From assembly GCA_004558205.1 (NCBI GenBank), contig SFDM01000004.1, forward strand, positions 62,001 through 126,000: 64,000 nucleotides of DNA. The letters are read 5' to 3'. A model generated the notes under the pieces. It was given only the letters and a program-made list of their open reading frames with translations. It searched no databases and was not told where the DNA came from. The position numbers and the translations under genes were made by a program. Numbering within the stretch: position 1 is the stretch's first letter; each line of letters opens with the position of its first letter. Positions 16,595-25,398 of the stretch are shown in pieces. The DNA comes from Pyramidobacter piscolens (lineage in GTDB: Bacteria; Synergistota; Synergistia; Synergistales; Dethiosulfovibrionaceae).

Positions 16595-17968
16595 TCAGTT
16601 CGTCCTCGGGTACCGGCTTCGATCCCAGTTATGGTCCTTGGACATTTGGCTGTCAGTGAGCATGAAGTAGTCCCTGATAACCTTGCCTGGCTTGTCGGGA
16701 GTGGGGTCGTCGAAGGTCACGTCTATGTGGCGCCAGCGCCCGCCGATGCGCACCATGTTCCAGGCGTGCCAGTCCGCCGGGGATCCGGCCTTGCCGCAGA
16801 CCATGATGCATTCGACGCCGCAGAGGCGGCACATCAGCTGGAACGCCGAGGCATAGCTCTCACAGATTCCCTCTTTGTCCACAAGCACTGAATGGGACTC
16901 CCGGTCCGGCGTCTGGTGGTTGTCGTCCAGGATGGCGTTTTTGCTGCGGTAGCGCGGGCGGTCGCTGTAACGAGCCGATTTGACCAGATAATCGTGAAAG
17001 CCTTTGATAAGCGTCAGCTGATCCCGGTTGCCGCCGGATTTCAAAACCTGGGAGATCACGTTCCACGCCGCGTTGCGCGTCTGATGGTCCCGCTCGGAGA
17101 GAACAGAGCCGACCTGGGGGTTCTGGGCCCCCCGGTAGACGCGGTACCAGTCGTAGTAGACCAGAGAAAGGCTGAAGAAACCGCCTTCGCGGTCGTAGGA
17201 ATAGCTCTTGATGACCCAGTCGAACATGATCTCTTCAAGATAGCGCTTGACCGCCGAGTCGTCCAGCTGAGGGCTGACGGTCAGCTCGATCTTGCCGTCG
17301 AGGCGGCGGACAAAGGGCTCCATGGCCGCCTTGAACTGGGCGTAATTGCGGGGAGGATCGGTCTTGCGCGTTTTCTCTCCCGACGGCGGCGGCAGGTCCT
17401 TCGTCAGCGGCCTGAGCGGCTGGTCGGAGAAGTTGCTCACCCAGGGAGTCTTGCCTTCCGTTTTTTCAGGCCGCGGAAGCTGCACGACTTTGGTGACGCC
17501 TCTGGACTTGAACCATCCCGGCAGATAGAGACCGGCGGCTCCTGCCTGAGGCTCCGCAAGCCTGTACCAGAAGGGCAGGCCGCCCGCCAGCCGCCGTTCC
17601 TTCTGCTCGGGCGGCGGCGGCACCACAAGAGGCTTGGCCTTCTCGGGAAAGAGCATATTGCCGATGGACACGATCAGGCGGTTCTGATCCTCCAGAAGGA
17701 CGTCGGCAGAACGGGCTTTGGCGAACCACGACGGCATCACGGCTTTCAGCGGAAGCCCTTCCTGCGCCAGCGCGGAACCGCCCTGCAGGAGCGCCTCCCG
17801 GGGCATGAAAAACCAGCGTGGCAGCAGTTTATTCAGGTCGTATTCGTCCGAAGCCGCGCCCGTTTGCCCCCGGCTGAACCACGACGGCATCACAGCGCGC
17901 TCTTCAAGGGCCGGCGCCTGAACGGCCAGGCATAGGAGCGCAAGGAAAGACAGCATAATTTTCTTCAC
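16595..17968 (-). CDS. Secreted transglutaminase-like protein with five MPxWF motifs
   Basis: Exported 457-residue protein. A signal peptide (1-20) is followed by a region holding five [ML]Px[W][FY] motifs: MPSWF 27-31, LPRWF 49-53, MPSWF 78-82, LPFWY 131-135 and LPGWF 149-153. After a proline-rich linker, residues 320-440 form a transglutaminase-like fold with Cys369 in GICESYA, His401 in DWHAWN and Asp416 in HIDVTFDD. Such domains act as proteases or cross-linkers outside the cell. Start is a GTG 7 bp after the preceding gene. The motif region has no function I know. Confidence 0.85.
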   Translation of the reverse strand: MKKIMLSFLALLCLAVQAPALEERAVMPSWFSRGQTGAASDEYDLNKLLPRWFFMPREALLQGGSALAQEGLPLKAVMPSWFAKARSADVLLEDQNRLIVSIGNMLFPEKAKPLVVPPPPEQKERRLAGGLPFWYRLAEPQAGAAGLYLPGWFKSRGVTKVVQLPRPEKTEGKTPWVSNFSDQPLRPLTKDLPPPSGEKTRKTDPPRNYAQFKAAMEPFVRRLDGKIELTVSPQLDDSAVKRYLEEIMFDWVIKSYSYDREGGFFSLSLVYYDWYRVYRGAQNPQVGSVLSERDHQTRNAAWNVISQVLKSGGNRDQLTLIKGFHDYLVKSARYSDRPRYRSKNAILDDNHQTPDRESHSVLVDKEGICESYASAFQLMCRLCGVECIMVCGKAGSPADWHAWNMVRIGGRWRHIDVTFDDPTPDKPGKVIRDYFMLTDSQMSKDHNWDRSRYPRTN

Positions 17969-17975
17969 GGACTCT

Positions 17976-18422
17976 TCATCTTCCCTTCGTCAGGCGAAGC
18001 GTGTAATCCTTCACCGAACCGTATTTCAGCTCTTTGAAAATCACGGCGCGGCGATTGCCCGGCGGGCAGGACTGGTCTTCGGTGTAGCTGAAAGGCGCGG
18101 AACTCACCAGGCGCCACTGCGAGCCCTGCTGTCCGTCTCCGTTCCAGGCGCTGAAACGGCCCTTGGAATCGGCCTCTTCTTCGGCATAATAATACAGGAC
18201 GTCGGCACTGCTGTTCAGACGATAGACCGTTTTTCCGCCCCGCTCCACGGCGGCCCACCCCTGAGTGTTCCAGCGGCTGCTCTTGTCGTCGTACCAGGAC
18301 AGGGCTATAAAAACTTTTTTGGGCGTCTCGTTGACCACGGTAAAGGTCTCCAGCGCCCGCGCCGGCAAAGCTCCCAGGCAGCAGAACAGAAGCAGCAGGA
18401 CGCGGCAGGATCGTTTTATCAT
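17976..18422 (-). CDS. Secreted DUF1036-like protein
   Basis: Exported protein of 148 residues. The signal peptide ends at about residue 23 (PARA). The mature part has FTVVNETPKKVFIALSWYD and WNTQGWAAVERGGKTVY, which resemble DUF1036, a small beta-sandwich domain of unknown function often found in periplasmic proteins. Two cysteines are limited to the signal region plus one in SCPPG. GAGGGG is 7 nt before the ATG. It lies between two other exported-protein genes in one operon. Confidence 0.72.
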   Translation of the reverse strand: MIKRSCRVLLLLFCCLGALPARALETFTVVNETPKKVFIALSWYDDKSSRWNTQGWAAVERGGKTVYRLNSSADVLYYYAEEEADSKGRFSAWNGDGQQGSQWRLVSSAPFSYTEDQSCPPGNRRAVIFKELKYGSVKDYTLRLTKGR

Positions 18423-18438
18423 CCTTGTCCCCTCGGCG

Positions 18439-18861
18439 CTATTTCATCTGTATGGAGTCAAAAATAGCCGAGACGGTCTCGCCCTGAGCTCCCCATATGG
18501 TGATGACCGCGCACTCGCGGCCTTCGTCGTCCACGGGATAGATCTGAACGTAGAGATCCCTCTCGTCCACGGTGGCCACATAATCGTAGCAGTCGTCGCC
18601 CAAATCTTCAAAGTCGCGGCCTTTCATCTCCTTGCAGGACGCCTCGGCAATCTCTTTCACGCTGTGTCCTTCGGTGGGAGCCTTGGCGACGGTCAAAATA
18701 GTGTCCTTATCGGGCGCGACTAGGATCACGGCAGGCGATTTTTTCTGACTCGTCCAGCCGGAAGGCAGGTCGGCCGTAAAAAAGCCGCAGTCCACTTCCT
18801 TTGCCTCACAGCCAACCGCCCAGCACAATAGCAACAGACACAGCACAGCAACGCGTTTCAC
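18439..18861 (-). CDS. Small secreted protein, PsbP/DUF1795-like (paralogue 1)
   Basis: Exported protein of 140 residues. After a signal sequence (KRVAVLCLLLLCWAVGC) comes KEVDCGFFTADLPSGW, then a short alpha/beta domain ending in SIQMK. The F-x-ADLP-x-GW opening and the closing phi-S-I-x-phi-K are shared with the proteins at 27059 and 51789, so these are paralogues. The layout resembles PsbP/Mog1/DUF1795 proteins. The GTG at 18861 has AAGGAGG 8 nt upstream and is preferred to the ATG at 18879, which lacks one and overlaps that site. The GC preceding EAK could be a weak lipobox. Confidence 0.75.
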   Translation of the reverse strand: MKRVAVLCLLLLCWAVGCEAKEVDCGFFTADLPSGWTSQKKSPAVILVAPDKDTILTVAKAPTEGHSVKEIAEASCKEMKGRDFEDLGDDCYDYVATVDERDLYVQIYPVDDEGRECAVITIWGAQGETVSAIFDSIQMK

Positions 18862-18912
18862 AGAAAAGTCCTCCTTCATAAATAGCCCCCCAAAGAAAGG
18901 GATAGCCTCTTT

Positions 18913-19845
18913 TTAAATTTTCCCCCGAAGCGCGGAGATTTTCGCCTTTTCGACGCTTCCCGGCGGCAGCTGGGCCAGCATGATCGCGCAGAACATGAGA
19001 ACGCACCCCCAGCTCTCGCGGCAGCTCAGCACCTGCCCCAGAAGCAGCCATCCCGCGAGGACGCCGAAGACCGCCTCCAGGCTTAGAACCAAAGAAGCCA
19101 CCGTCGGGTCAAGGTCCTTCTGTCCCAGCGTTTGAAGCGTGTAGGCTATGCCGCTCGAAAAGACGCCGGCGTAGAGCACCGGCTTCCAGGCCGCGCAGAT
19201 GGACGGCCATTGGGGCGCCTCAAAGATGAACATGAATATCGCCGAGACCGTCCCGCTGACGAAAAACTGGATGCAGGACAGGCGAAGGCAGTCCACCCGC
19301 GGCGAGTAATAGTCCACAAGCAGGATGTGGACCGCAAAGACGCCGGCGCAGAGGAGCACCAGCAGGTCGCCCCTGCCAACGCTCAGGCTCTCGGTCATGC
19401 AGAGAAGATAAAGGCCGGTCACGGCAAGCGTCACGCCCAGCCAGAGCGCGGCGCCGGAGCGGCGTCCGCGGAAGGAGTTCACCAGCGGGACGATCACGAT
19501 ATAAAGCGCCGTGATGAAGCCCGTCTTGCCGACGGTCGTAAAAAGGATGCCGAACTGCTGGGCCGCCGCTCCGGCACACAGCGCAAGGCCGCAGAGGACG
19601 CCGCCCGTCCACAGCTCGCGGCGCGCCGGGAAAGCGGTCGCCGCCTTTTGGCCGCGGCGGGCCGCCGCGCGGTCAAAGAACGCGATGCAGGGGATCAGGA
19701 CTACGCCGCCGATGATAAAACGCAGCGCGTTGAAGGTGAGCGCGCCCACATACTGGTTGCCCACGGACTGGGCGACAAAGGCCGCTCCCCAGATCAAAGC
19801 CGTGGTCAGCAGCATGGAAATGCTTTTCAGTTTTTGCCGGTTCAT
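18913..19845 (-). CDS. EamA-family (DMT) permease
   Basis: Ten-helix drug/metabolite transporter of 310 residues with two EamA repeats. TTALIWGAAFVAQSVG opens the first repeat, and DPTVASLVLSLEAVFGVLAGW closes the second, a typical pattern for efflux or amino-acid exporters. The ATG at 19845 has AAGGAA upstream and is chosen over one at 19896. It heads a leftward run of four genes, the other three of which encode exported proteins. Nothing beyond a weak GC-rich repeat is seen in 19900-20075. Confidence 0.88.
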   Translation of the reverse strand: MNRQKLKSISMLLTTALIWGAAFVAQSVGNQYVGALTFNALRFIIGGVVLIPCIAFFDRAAARRGQKAATAFPARRELWTGGVLCGLALCAGAAAQQFGILFTTVGKTGFITALYIVIVPLVNSFRGRRSGAALWLGVTLAVTGLYLLCMTESLSVGRGDLLVLLCAGVFAVHILLVDYYSPRVDCLRLSCIQFFVSGTVSAIFMFIFEAPQWPSICAAWKPVLYAGVFSSGIAYTLQTLGQKDLDPTVASLVLSLEAVFGVLAGWLLLGQVLSCRESWGCVLMFCAIMLAQLPPGSVEKAKISALRGKI

Positions 19846-20075
19846 GAAATAATTCCTTTTCTTCTCAACGTAAAAAAATGGAGAGTGTTTTTTCATACTC
19901 TTTAACGATAAAAATTCAGAATCAATAGGAAAACCCAGCCCCCGGAGGCTCTGCTACTGCGCCGTGTAATGGACAAATCCTATTTGATCTCAAAAAGTTT
20001 TTTAATGAAACGCCGCGGAGGCAAAGAACGGGCCGGAATCCGCCCTTCGCCCCCGCGCGGGCCTTCCGTGATTTT

Positions 20076-21137
20076 TCAGTCTTTCAAAGGTTCGCGCGTC
20101 GTGGGGACGTAGACGCGGATGTGCGTGACGTCCTCAAAGGCGCGGTCGTCTTTCCCCGCGGCCGGATCGAAGCGCCGCCAGTCGCCGCGGCCGTAGCGGC
20201 ACAGCACCAGCGATTTGCGGCCGTAGGTGGACCAAAAGTCCCACAGTTTTTCCCGGGCTTGAGTCCCCGGCACGAGGCAGCCGCTGAACAGAGGAGAACG
20301 GCCCGTCAGTTTTTCGCCGTCGGCCGAGCGGACGATCATCCACTGGGGGCTGTCCCAGGCGTGTTTCATTTCCTTCGAAAAGGCGTGTTCATAGGGAATG
20401 ATCTGAAATCCGCCGATATCTCCCCAGTTGGAGGTGCTGACGCAGATCACGCCGCAATGATTCGCCCGCAGCGCGCTGCGGCGCTGGAATTTTCCGCCGC
20501 TGAAACGCCCCGAGCCCGTCACGGGGTGCTCCACCCGGGCGATCACCTCGCGGCGGTGGGTGTAATAGGCTGTCACAGCCCCGCCCACGCGGTTTTCGAA
20601 GTCGAACATGTAGGGCCACTCCCGGTCCTCGCCGACGGAGATCACGAGAGTCTCGTCGGGCTGGGGCATTTTGGCCGCCGACAGGTAGCGCAGCGAGCCG
20701 TCGGCGCGCCGCACTCTGACCTGCGATCCCACGGGAGGGGCCCAGCCGCCGAAAAGCCCCGTCCCGGCAGGGCAGTCCACGATGAACGACGCCGTACCGC
20801 CGGCGGCGGGAGCGATGGTTTCCGAAGGCAGGATGCTCACGATGCGCCCATGCTCTTTCTCCACCGCCACGGTCATGTGCAGCGCGTTGACCGCCGTGGC
20901 CGCCACGGTACCCGGCTGCGCCCAGGCGCTGGCCGTGTAGCCGGGGTATTTGGTGCCCGTGGGAACCAGGGTCACCTTTCCCAGCACCGCAGCGCTCCCG
21001 TCGGGCCTGACGGCCCGAACCTCAGCGCCAACCCGCGCCGGTATCTCAAGGCGGAAAATTTCCACTGGCGCCGCCAGAACGGGAGAACAAAAAAGCGCCG
21101 CCGCCAGCGCGTAAAAAACTTTCATCATGCGTTTCAT
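20076..21137 (-). CDS. Secreted protein of unknown function
   Basis: I do not recognise this 353-residue protein. A signal peptide (1-23, ending VLAA) is clear. The mature part appears rich in beta strands, with RVGAEVRAVRPDGSAAVLG and VGSQVRVRRADGSLRYLS looking like two copies of a short beta motif at about residues 35-53 and 137-155. The C-terminal half has many aromatic and basic residues and single cysteines (CGVICVS, SGCLV). It is separated from the next gene by 230 bp. It may be a surface or envelope protein. Confidence 0.7.
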   Translation of the reverse strand: MKRMMKVFYALAAALFCSPVLAAPVEIFRLEIPARVGAEVRAVRPDGSAAVLGKVTLVPTGTKYPGYTASAWAQPGTVAATAVNALHMTVAVEKEHGRIVSILPSETIAPAAGGTASFIVDCPAGTGLFGGWAPPVGSQVRVRRADGSLRYLSAAKMPQPDETLVISVGEDREWPYMFDFENRVGGAVTAYYTHRREVIARVEHPVTGSGRFSGGKFQRRSALRANHCGVICVSTSNWGDIGGFQIIPYEHAFSKEMKHAWDSPQWMIVRSADGEKLTGRSPLFSGCLVPGTQAREKLWDFWSTYGRKSLVLCRYGRGDWRRFDPAAGKDDRAFEDVTHIRVYVPTTREPLKD

Positions 21138-21190
21138 TCACCGCTTTCTCAATAAATTTACCTTACATTGTAATGGCTCGAGCTGAAAAA

Positions 21191-21356
21191 CAAAGTCAAA
21201 AGATTTCAACGCGAAGGTGCGCCAGGGCCGCAAAGGAAAGAAATAAACTGAATCAACAACAATTTACAGACTCGATTAGTTTTGAATGATTCTACAAGTG
21301 CCCAAGTTTTTCCTTTGCGAACCTTCGCGGCCATCGCGATTCAATCTTTTGACTTT
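21191..21356. repeat. Family-1 MITE-like repeat, copy B
   Basis: GTCAAAAGATTTCAACGCGAAG at the left (from 21195) is matched in reverse at the right (to 21353); the centre is AT-rich. It is shorter than copy A and lacks the outer arms. Confidence 0.7.
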
Positions 21357-21423
21357 AATGCTGTTGAAACGCCTCTCATGTCGACATCTGACTCGTTCAG
21401 CGAGCGACGCCGCTCGCGCAGCG

Positions 21424-22602
21424 CTATCTCCACTTGCTGTGGTGGCCTTTGCGCCCCTGGGCCACTCGCCAGATGCCGACGAAGGCCGTGATCGGGACCG
21501 TCAGGACGAGGCCCATAGTCCCCGCCAGGCTCTGCACGATCTCCTGGGCCACCATGGCGTCGTTGAACAGAAGGTGCCATTCAGGCTGGGCCTGGGCCAT
21601 CAGCAGCACCGTGAATAGAGACCCCCCGAAGTAGGCCAGCACCAGCGTGTCCACCATGCTGCCCAGGACCTCGCGCCCCACGCTGACGCCCGACCTCCAG
21701 AGGCGGGCCACGCTGATCAGCGAGTCATAATCGGCCAGTTCCGCCAGCGCCGACGAGATGGAGATCGCCACGTCGTGTACGGCCCCCGTCGCGCCGATGA
21801 TCACCGACGCGAGAAATACGCTTTCCATGTTCAGCCCCGGCAGGGTGCTCGCCAGAAGGATCCCATGGTCCGAAGCCATGCCCGAGAGCTGCCACAGCCA
21901 GATTCCCAGCCAGCCCATAAAAAACGCGGCCAGGCAGCCGCCGAGGGAGCCGGCAAAGGCCACCAAGCGCCAGCGTGGACGGCGGACCACCATAATCACC
22001 GTCACCAGCGACGAGACGCCCACGGCCAGCAGCGCCCCCCAAATTGGGGAATACCCCGCCAGGATCATGGGAAGAAAGACCTTGGTCAGATAGAGCAGCG
22101 ACAGCCCCAGCCCGAGAATTGCCCGAAGCCCGGCCCTTCCCGCGCCGATGATCAGCAGCCCGCAGACGAAGAACACGAACATGGCCACCCAGGGCAGACG
22201 AAACCGGTCCGCCACGGACCATTGGACGACGCCGTCCTCATAGCGGTCGCGCATCAGCAGATAGGTCCGTCCGGAAAGCAGCTTCAAGCGGCTGTCCTCA
22301 AGCTGCTCCACCATGAGGCTTTTCGTCGTTCCCCGCTCCTCGCCGGTCAGGAAGGTGAACAGGGCGTCCACCTTTTTCACCTGCCAGTTCGGATCGTCGG
22401 GCGAGTCGGCCGCCTCGAGAGCCTCCTGGGCGCTGGCCTGATGGGGGCGCCACATTTCAAGGCGTACAACCCAGCTCTCTTCTTCGCTCCACAGGGAGAG
22501 CGCCGCGCTCTCCACTCCATACCCCACAGCAGCCGTGACAATCAGCAGCGCCGTAATTTTCAGCGCAAATTGTCTCAGCATCCTCCAACGCATTTTATTC
22601 AC
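21424..22602 (-). CDS. YibE/F family membrane protein
   Basis: Integral membrane protein of about 392 residues. One N-terminal span (about 13-33) is followed by a roughly 90-residue extracytoplasmic part and then seven or so spans. The segment GATGAVHDVAISISSALAE together with LIS-ARLWRSGVSVGREVLG is the YibE/F signature. The function of the family is unknown. The GTG at 22602 sits 6 nt after GGAGGA, making it a better start than the TTG at 22608. It diverges from an EamA permease gene. Confidence 0.88.
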   Translation of the reverse strand: MNKMRWRMLRQFALKITALLIVTAAVGYGVESAALSLWSEEESWVVRLEMWRPHQASAQEALEAADSPDDPNWQVKKVDALFTFLTGEERGTTKSLMVEQLEDSRLKLLSGRTYLLMRDRYEDGVVQWSVADRFRLPWVAMFVFFVCGLLIIGAGRAGLRAILGLGLSLLYLTKVFLPMILAGYSPIWGALLAVGVSSLVTVIMVVRRPRWRLVAFAGSLGGCLAAFFMGWLGIWLWQLSGMASDHGILLASTLPGLNMESVFLASVIIGATGAVHDVAISISSALAELADYDSLISVARLWRSGVSVGREVLGSMVDTLVLAYFGGSLFTVLLMAQAQPEWHLLFNDAMVAQEIVQSLAGTMGLVLTVPITAFVGIWRVAQGRKGHHSKWR

Positions 22603-22737
22603 GGTCAATCCTCCATCACAGGAAAAAACTCTTTTTACGCGATTATTGTATCACTGTGGTATCATTTACGACATCAATATTTCAGTCTTTTATTCTTTGT
22701 AATTGAGTTCTATCTCAATAAAGGGGATGCTTCGCCA

Positions 22738-23592
22738 ATGAAATCGGAACAAGCGCTGTTATTCGGCATCGTGGCCGTCTCCACGGGGGCGATCTTCGCA
22801 CGGCTTGCCGACGCTCCCGCTCTGGCCGTCGCGGCCTGGCGCGTTGCCATCGCCGGGGCTCTGGTGCTTCCCGCGGCTCTGTGGTTCAGGGGAGCGGAAC
22901 TGAAAAAACTTTCAGGCGCCCACTGGCGCGACCTGATCCTTTCGGGGTTCTTTCTGGCGCTGCATTTCGCCGCGTGGATCTCGTCGCTCAGCCTGACCTC
23001 CGTGGCCAGCAGCGTCCTGCTGGTCAATACGTCGCCGCTCTGGACGGCCCTTCTGGCGCCTTTCCTCAACCATGAGAGGATCGGGCGCGCGGCCGCGGCG
23101 GGCATTCTCGTCAGCATGGCGGGGGCCTGCGTGATCGGTTTCGGCGACGTTTCGGCCGACGGAAACGCGCTGAAAGGCGACGCCCTCGCTTTGGCGGGAG
23201 CTTTGGCGCTGTCGCTCTATCTTTTGATGGGACGGCGGGTCAGAAGCGTCCTTTCCACGCTGCCCTACATCGGCGTCTGCTACGCTTCCAGCGCGGTGTG
23301 GCTGCTGGCGCTGTGCGGTGTCACTGGCACGCCTCTTCTGGGCTGGAACGGCGGCACCTGGGCTTCCCTGGCCGCGGTGGCTCTGATCCCCCAGATTATA
23401 GGGCACAGCCTCTACAACTGGGCACTCAAGGAGTGCAGCGCCGTCCTCGTGTCGGTGTCGCTGCTCGGCGAGCCGGTCTGCTCGAGTCTGATGGCCTGGG
23501 CGCTCTTCGGCGAAAAGATCACGCCGCTCTTCGCCGCCGGCGGCGCTCTGACTCTGGCCGGGATCTGGCAGGTCAGCCGCAATCGGCCATAA
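22738..23592 (+). CDS. EamA-family (DMT) permease
   Basis: Ten-span permease of 284 residues, built of two EamA repeats. Useful marks are GAIFARLADAPALAVAAWR in helix 1-2, LTSVASSVLLVNTSPLWTAL in the first repeat and SVSLLGEPVCSSLMAW in the second. The ATG has AAGGGGA about 9 nt upstream, and the much longer open frame upstream is antisense to yibE/F and not credible. Substrate unknown. A strong terminator follows. Confidence 0.9.
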   Translation: MKSEQALLFGIVAVSTGAIFARLADAPALAVAAWRVAIAGALVLPAALWFRGAELKKLSGAHWRDLILSGFFLALHFAAWISSLSLTSVASSVLLVNTSPLWTALLAPFLNHERIGRAAAAGILVSMAGACVIGFGDVSADGNALKGDALALAGALALSLYLLMGRRVRSVLSTLPYIGVCYASSAVWLLALCGVTGTPLLGWNGGTWASLAAVALIPQIIGHSLYNWALKECSAVLVSVSLLGEPVCSSLMAWALFGEKITPLFAAGGALTLAGIWQVSRNRP

Positions 23593-23598
23593 CAGCAG

Positions 23599-23649
23599 AA
23601 AAGGAGCTTCTTCGCCTCCGCGCAGGCGGGGTGAAGAAGCTCCTTTTTC
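23599..23649 (+). terminator. Terminator after the EamA gene
   Basis: AAAAGGAGCTTCTTC pairs with GAAGAAGCTCCTTTTT around a GC-rich loop. Confidence 0.88.
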
Positions 23650-23754
23650 AGAACAGACAAGAAGGGTTTGTCTTTCGTGGCGTTACTTCTGTAGTATAAC
23701 CTCTTCATATACATCCTGTAAAATTACAGTTCATCAGTGCAGGCATAAAACTTT

Positions 23755-24681
23755 TTAATGTTTGTCGGCGTTCTTTTTCGCGTCTTTTAAGGCAAAAGCC
23801 GCCGCTTCGTTCTCCTCTACCCAGCGCCGCGCGAAATTGACGAAGGTACGGGTGGCCGGGGCCGCCGCCTTGATAGACTTGACCGCCAGCCCAAGGGTCC
23901 TGAAGCTGCGCAGTTCCAGCTCCATGGAGCAGACCTCCCTCTCGTGCCCCTTGACGAGAAGCCAGGGAAGAATGCTCATGCCCAGTCCCTGAGCGACCAT
24001 GGCCAATGTGACGTTGTCGTCGTTGGCGTAAAACTTCACGTTGGGTGTCAGCTTGGCTTCCTTCAGGATGCGCCCCAGGTCGTAGTTCAGCCTGTCCGCC
24101 GGCATGATAAAGGGTTCGCGGGCAATCTGGGCCATAGGAAAGCGTTTGAGCTTCGCCAGCGGGTGATCCCTGGACACCACGGCCACCATCCTGTCCTTGC
24201 AAAGCGAGAACACGTCGAACTCGCTGGGCGACATCAGCGTGACAAAGCCGCAGTCCACGCTCCCGTCGGCGATCCAGCGTTCAACCTCGCGATAGTCGTC
24301 ATGATTCATGAGGCTGAAATCAATATGGGGGTGCTTCTCCTGAAAGCCGGAGATGATCTTCGGAATCCAATGCACCGACACGCTGGTGATGCTCCCGATC
24401 CGTACCAGCCCGCTTTCAACGCCCTTGAGGGAACTGACGACTTGCGTCAGCTGCTCGTTCCAGTTCAGGACCTCCCGCATAGGCTTGAGGATCTGTTCGC
24501 CTTCGCTGGTCAGCCTGACGCCGTTTTTACCGCGTTGAAGAAGGGGGACGCCCCACTCTTCCTCCAGCGACTTGACGACATGGCTGACGCCGGCCTGAGT
24601 GTACCCCAAAGCTTCCGCCGCGCGGGTCAGGTTTTCAAGTTCCACCGCTTTGACGAAAATTTCATAACGCGCAAGGGTCAT
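23755..24681 (-). CDS. LysR-family transcriptional regulator
   Basis: LysR protein of 308 residues. The N-terminal winged helix (residues 1-60) has LTRAAEALGYTQAGVSHVV as the recognition region, and the rest is the two-lobed effector domain (GLVRIGSITSVSVHWIP at its first strand). AAGGAG precedes the ATG at 24681. The gene diverges from two 41-residue genes with overlapping promoters, the normal arrangement for a LysR protein and its target. Effector unknown. Confidence 0.92.
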   Translation of the reverse strand: MTLARYEIFVKAVELENLTRAAEALGYTQAGVSHVVKSLEEEWGVPLLQRGKNGVRLTSEGEQILKPMREVLNWNEQLTQVVSSLKGVESGLVRIGSITSVSVHWIPKIISGFQEKHPHIDFSLMNHDDYREVERWIADGSVDCGFVTLMSPSEFDVFSLCKDRMVAVVSRDHPLAKLKRFPMAQIAREPFIMPADRLNYDLGRILKEAKLTPNVKFYANDDNVTLAMVAQGLGMSILPWLLVKGHEREVCSMELELRSFRTLGLAVKSIKAAAPATRTFVNFARRWVEENEAAAFALKDAKKNADKH

Positions 24682-24720
24682 GGCGACGCGCTCCTTCTAA
24701 TAAGAAATTTTATGCCTGAC

Positions 24721-24749
24721 ATTATAAACATTCGTTTTACTAATGGCAA
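24721..24749 (-). promoter_or_regulatory. Promoter of the lysR gene
   Basis: Leftward TTGCCA (24749-24744), 17-bp spacer, TATAAT (24726-24721), about 40 bp before the ATG. Confidence 0.75.
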
Positions 24750-24764
24750 GAGAGAGACTATCAT
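24736..24764 (+). promoter_or_regulatory. Overlapping promoter of the micro-gene pair
   Basis: Rightward TTTACT (24736-24741), 17-bp spacer, TATCAT (24759-24764). It overlaps the -35 region of the lysR promoter, so binding at one should affect the other. Confidence 0.6.
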
Positions 24765-24827
24765 ACAACCAGAAAGAAAAAGACGAAATCAAAATAAAAA
24801 GGATCATTCCTAAGGAGGGATACGCCC

Positions 24828-24953
24828 ATGACCAACAGAGGAAATTTGACCAAACCGGTACATACCGAGGAGGAAGAACGAGATCTCTTCTTTGTCAGGA
24901 AGCCCGAAGCGGCTGAAGCGCGTCTCATAGACCACAGGAAGCGAGGCCGCTGA
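24828..24953 (+). CDS. 41-residue micro-protein, MTNR family copy 1
   Basis: Small gene not matching any family I know. It encodes 41 residues beginning MTNRGNLTKPVHTEEEERD and ending RKRGR, highly charged and probably helical in its second half. AAGGAGG lies 9 nt before the ATG. A second gene of exactly the same length (25084-25209) aligns over the whole length without gaps: MTNR-x-NL, then V-x-TE, FVRK-x-EA-x-E, L-x-D and RK. That shared pattern, the good ribosome sites, the divergent lysR and the terminator after copy 2 argue that both are real. Confidence 0.7.
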   Translation: MTNRGNLTKPVHTEEEERDLFFVRKPEAAEARLIDHRKRGR

Positions 24954-25083
24954 AGCGAAGCGGATCGGATCGGCAGAATGCCCATTACAGCGCGGCTGAA
25001 AAACATCTTTTCCACGATCAGGATTGGTTTTACCCATTACTACAAATTTATTCACGAATTGAATCTCTTAAGGAGGAATAGCC

Positions 25084-25209
25084 ATGACTAACAGAAAGAA
25101 CCTGTTGAGCTCCGTGATGACCGAAGTAGACGCCTACCACAACAATTTCGTCCGCAAGATCGAAGCGATCGAGTCCGCTCTCGACGAACGCAGAAAACTT
25201 CGTTCCTAA
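25084..25209 (+). CDS. 41-residue micro-protein, MTNR family copy 2
   Basis: Paralogue of the gene at 24828. It encodes 41 residues starting MTNRKNLLSSVMTEVDAY, with the shared core FVRKIEAIESALDERRK. AAGGAGG is placed 9 nt before the ATG and a rho-independent terminator follows within 45 bp. No cysteines, no membrane span and no signal peptide are present. The 130-bp gap between the copies holds a third short frame (24978-25092, 37 codons) without a good ribosome site, which I do not call. Confidence 0.72.
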   Translation: MTNRKNLLSSVMTEVDAYHNNFVRKIEAIESALDERRKLRS

Positions 25210-25251
25210 TTTCCCCCCCTAATTAGCTAAACCTCGCGCTTATCACTCACG

Positions 25252-25300
25252 CCGGACGGGCCTGATTCCCTCAAAAGGAATTGGGCCCGTCTGGTTTTTT
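25252..25300 (+). terminator. Terminator after the micro-gene pair
   Basis: Arms 25252-25269 and 25277-25294 pair with few mismatches and are followed by six Ts. Confidence 0.85.
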
Positions 25301-25398
25301 ATACTATTTGGCAATAAGACGGCTAAATTAGAGACTGGGCCGGCCCGAGAGGCATCCCCTCAATGCCCATTTTGCGTTTTCATTGCAAAGTAGTATTA
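25300..25398. repeat. Family-2 MITE-like repeat, internally deleted copy
   Basis: Begins ATACTATTTGGCAATAAGACGG and ends TTGCAAAGTAGTATTA. Both ends and the central GCCGGCCCG-x-GGGGCAT-like block match the 170-bp copies at 47177 and 54434, but about 70 bp are missing. Confidence 0.65.

Noticed and set aside
21775..22737. Long open frame extending the EamA gene upstream
   Set aside because: It is antisense to yibE/F; the good ribosome site and permease N-terminus are at 22738.
24978..25092. 37-codon frame between the two micro-genes, in frame with copy 1 after its TGA
   Set aside because: No Shine-Dalgarno site and no similarity to the two paralogues; read-through or selenocysteine use has no supporting structure that I can see.
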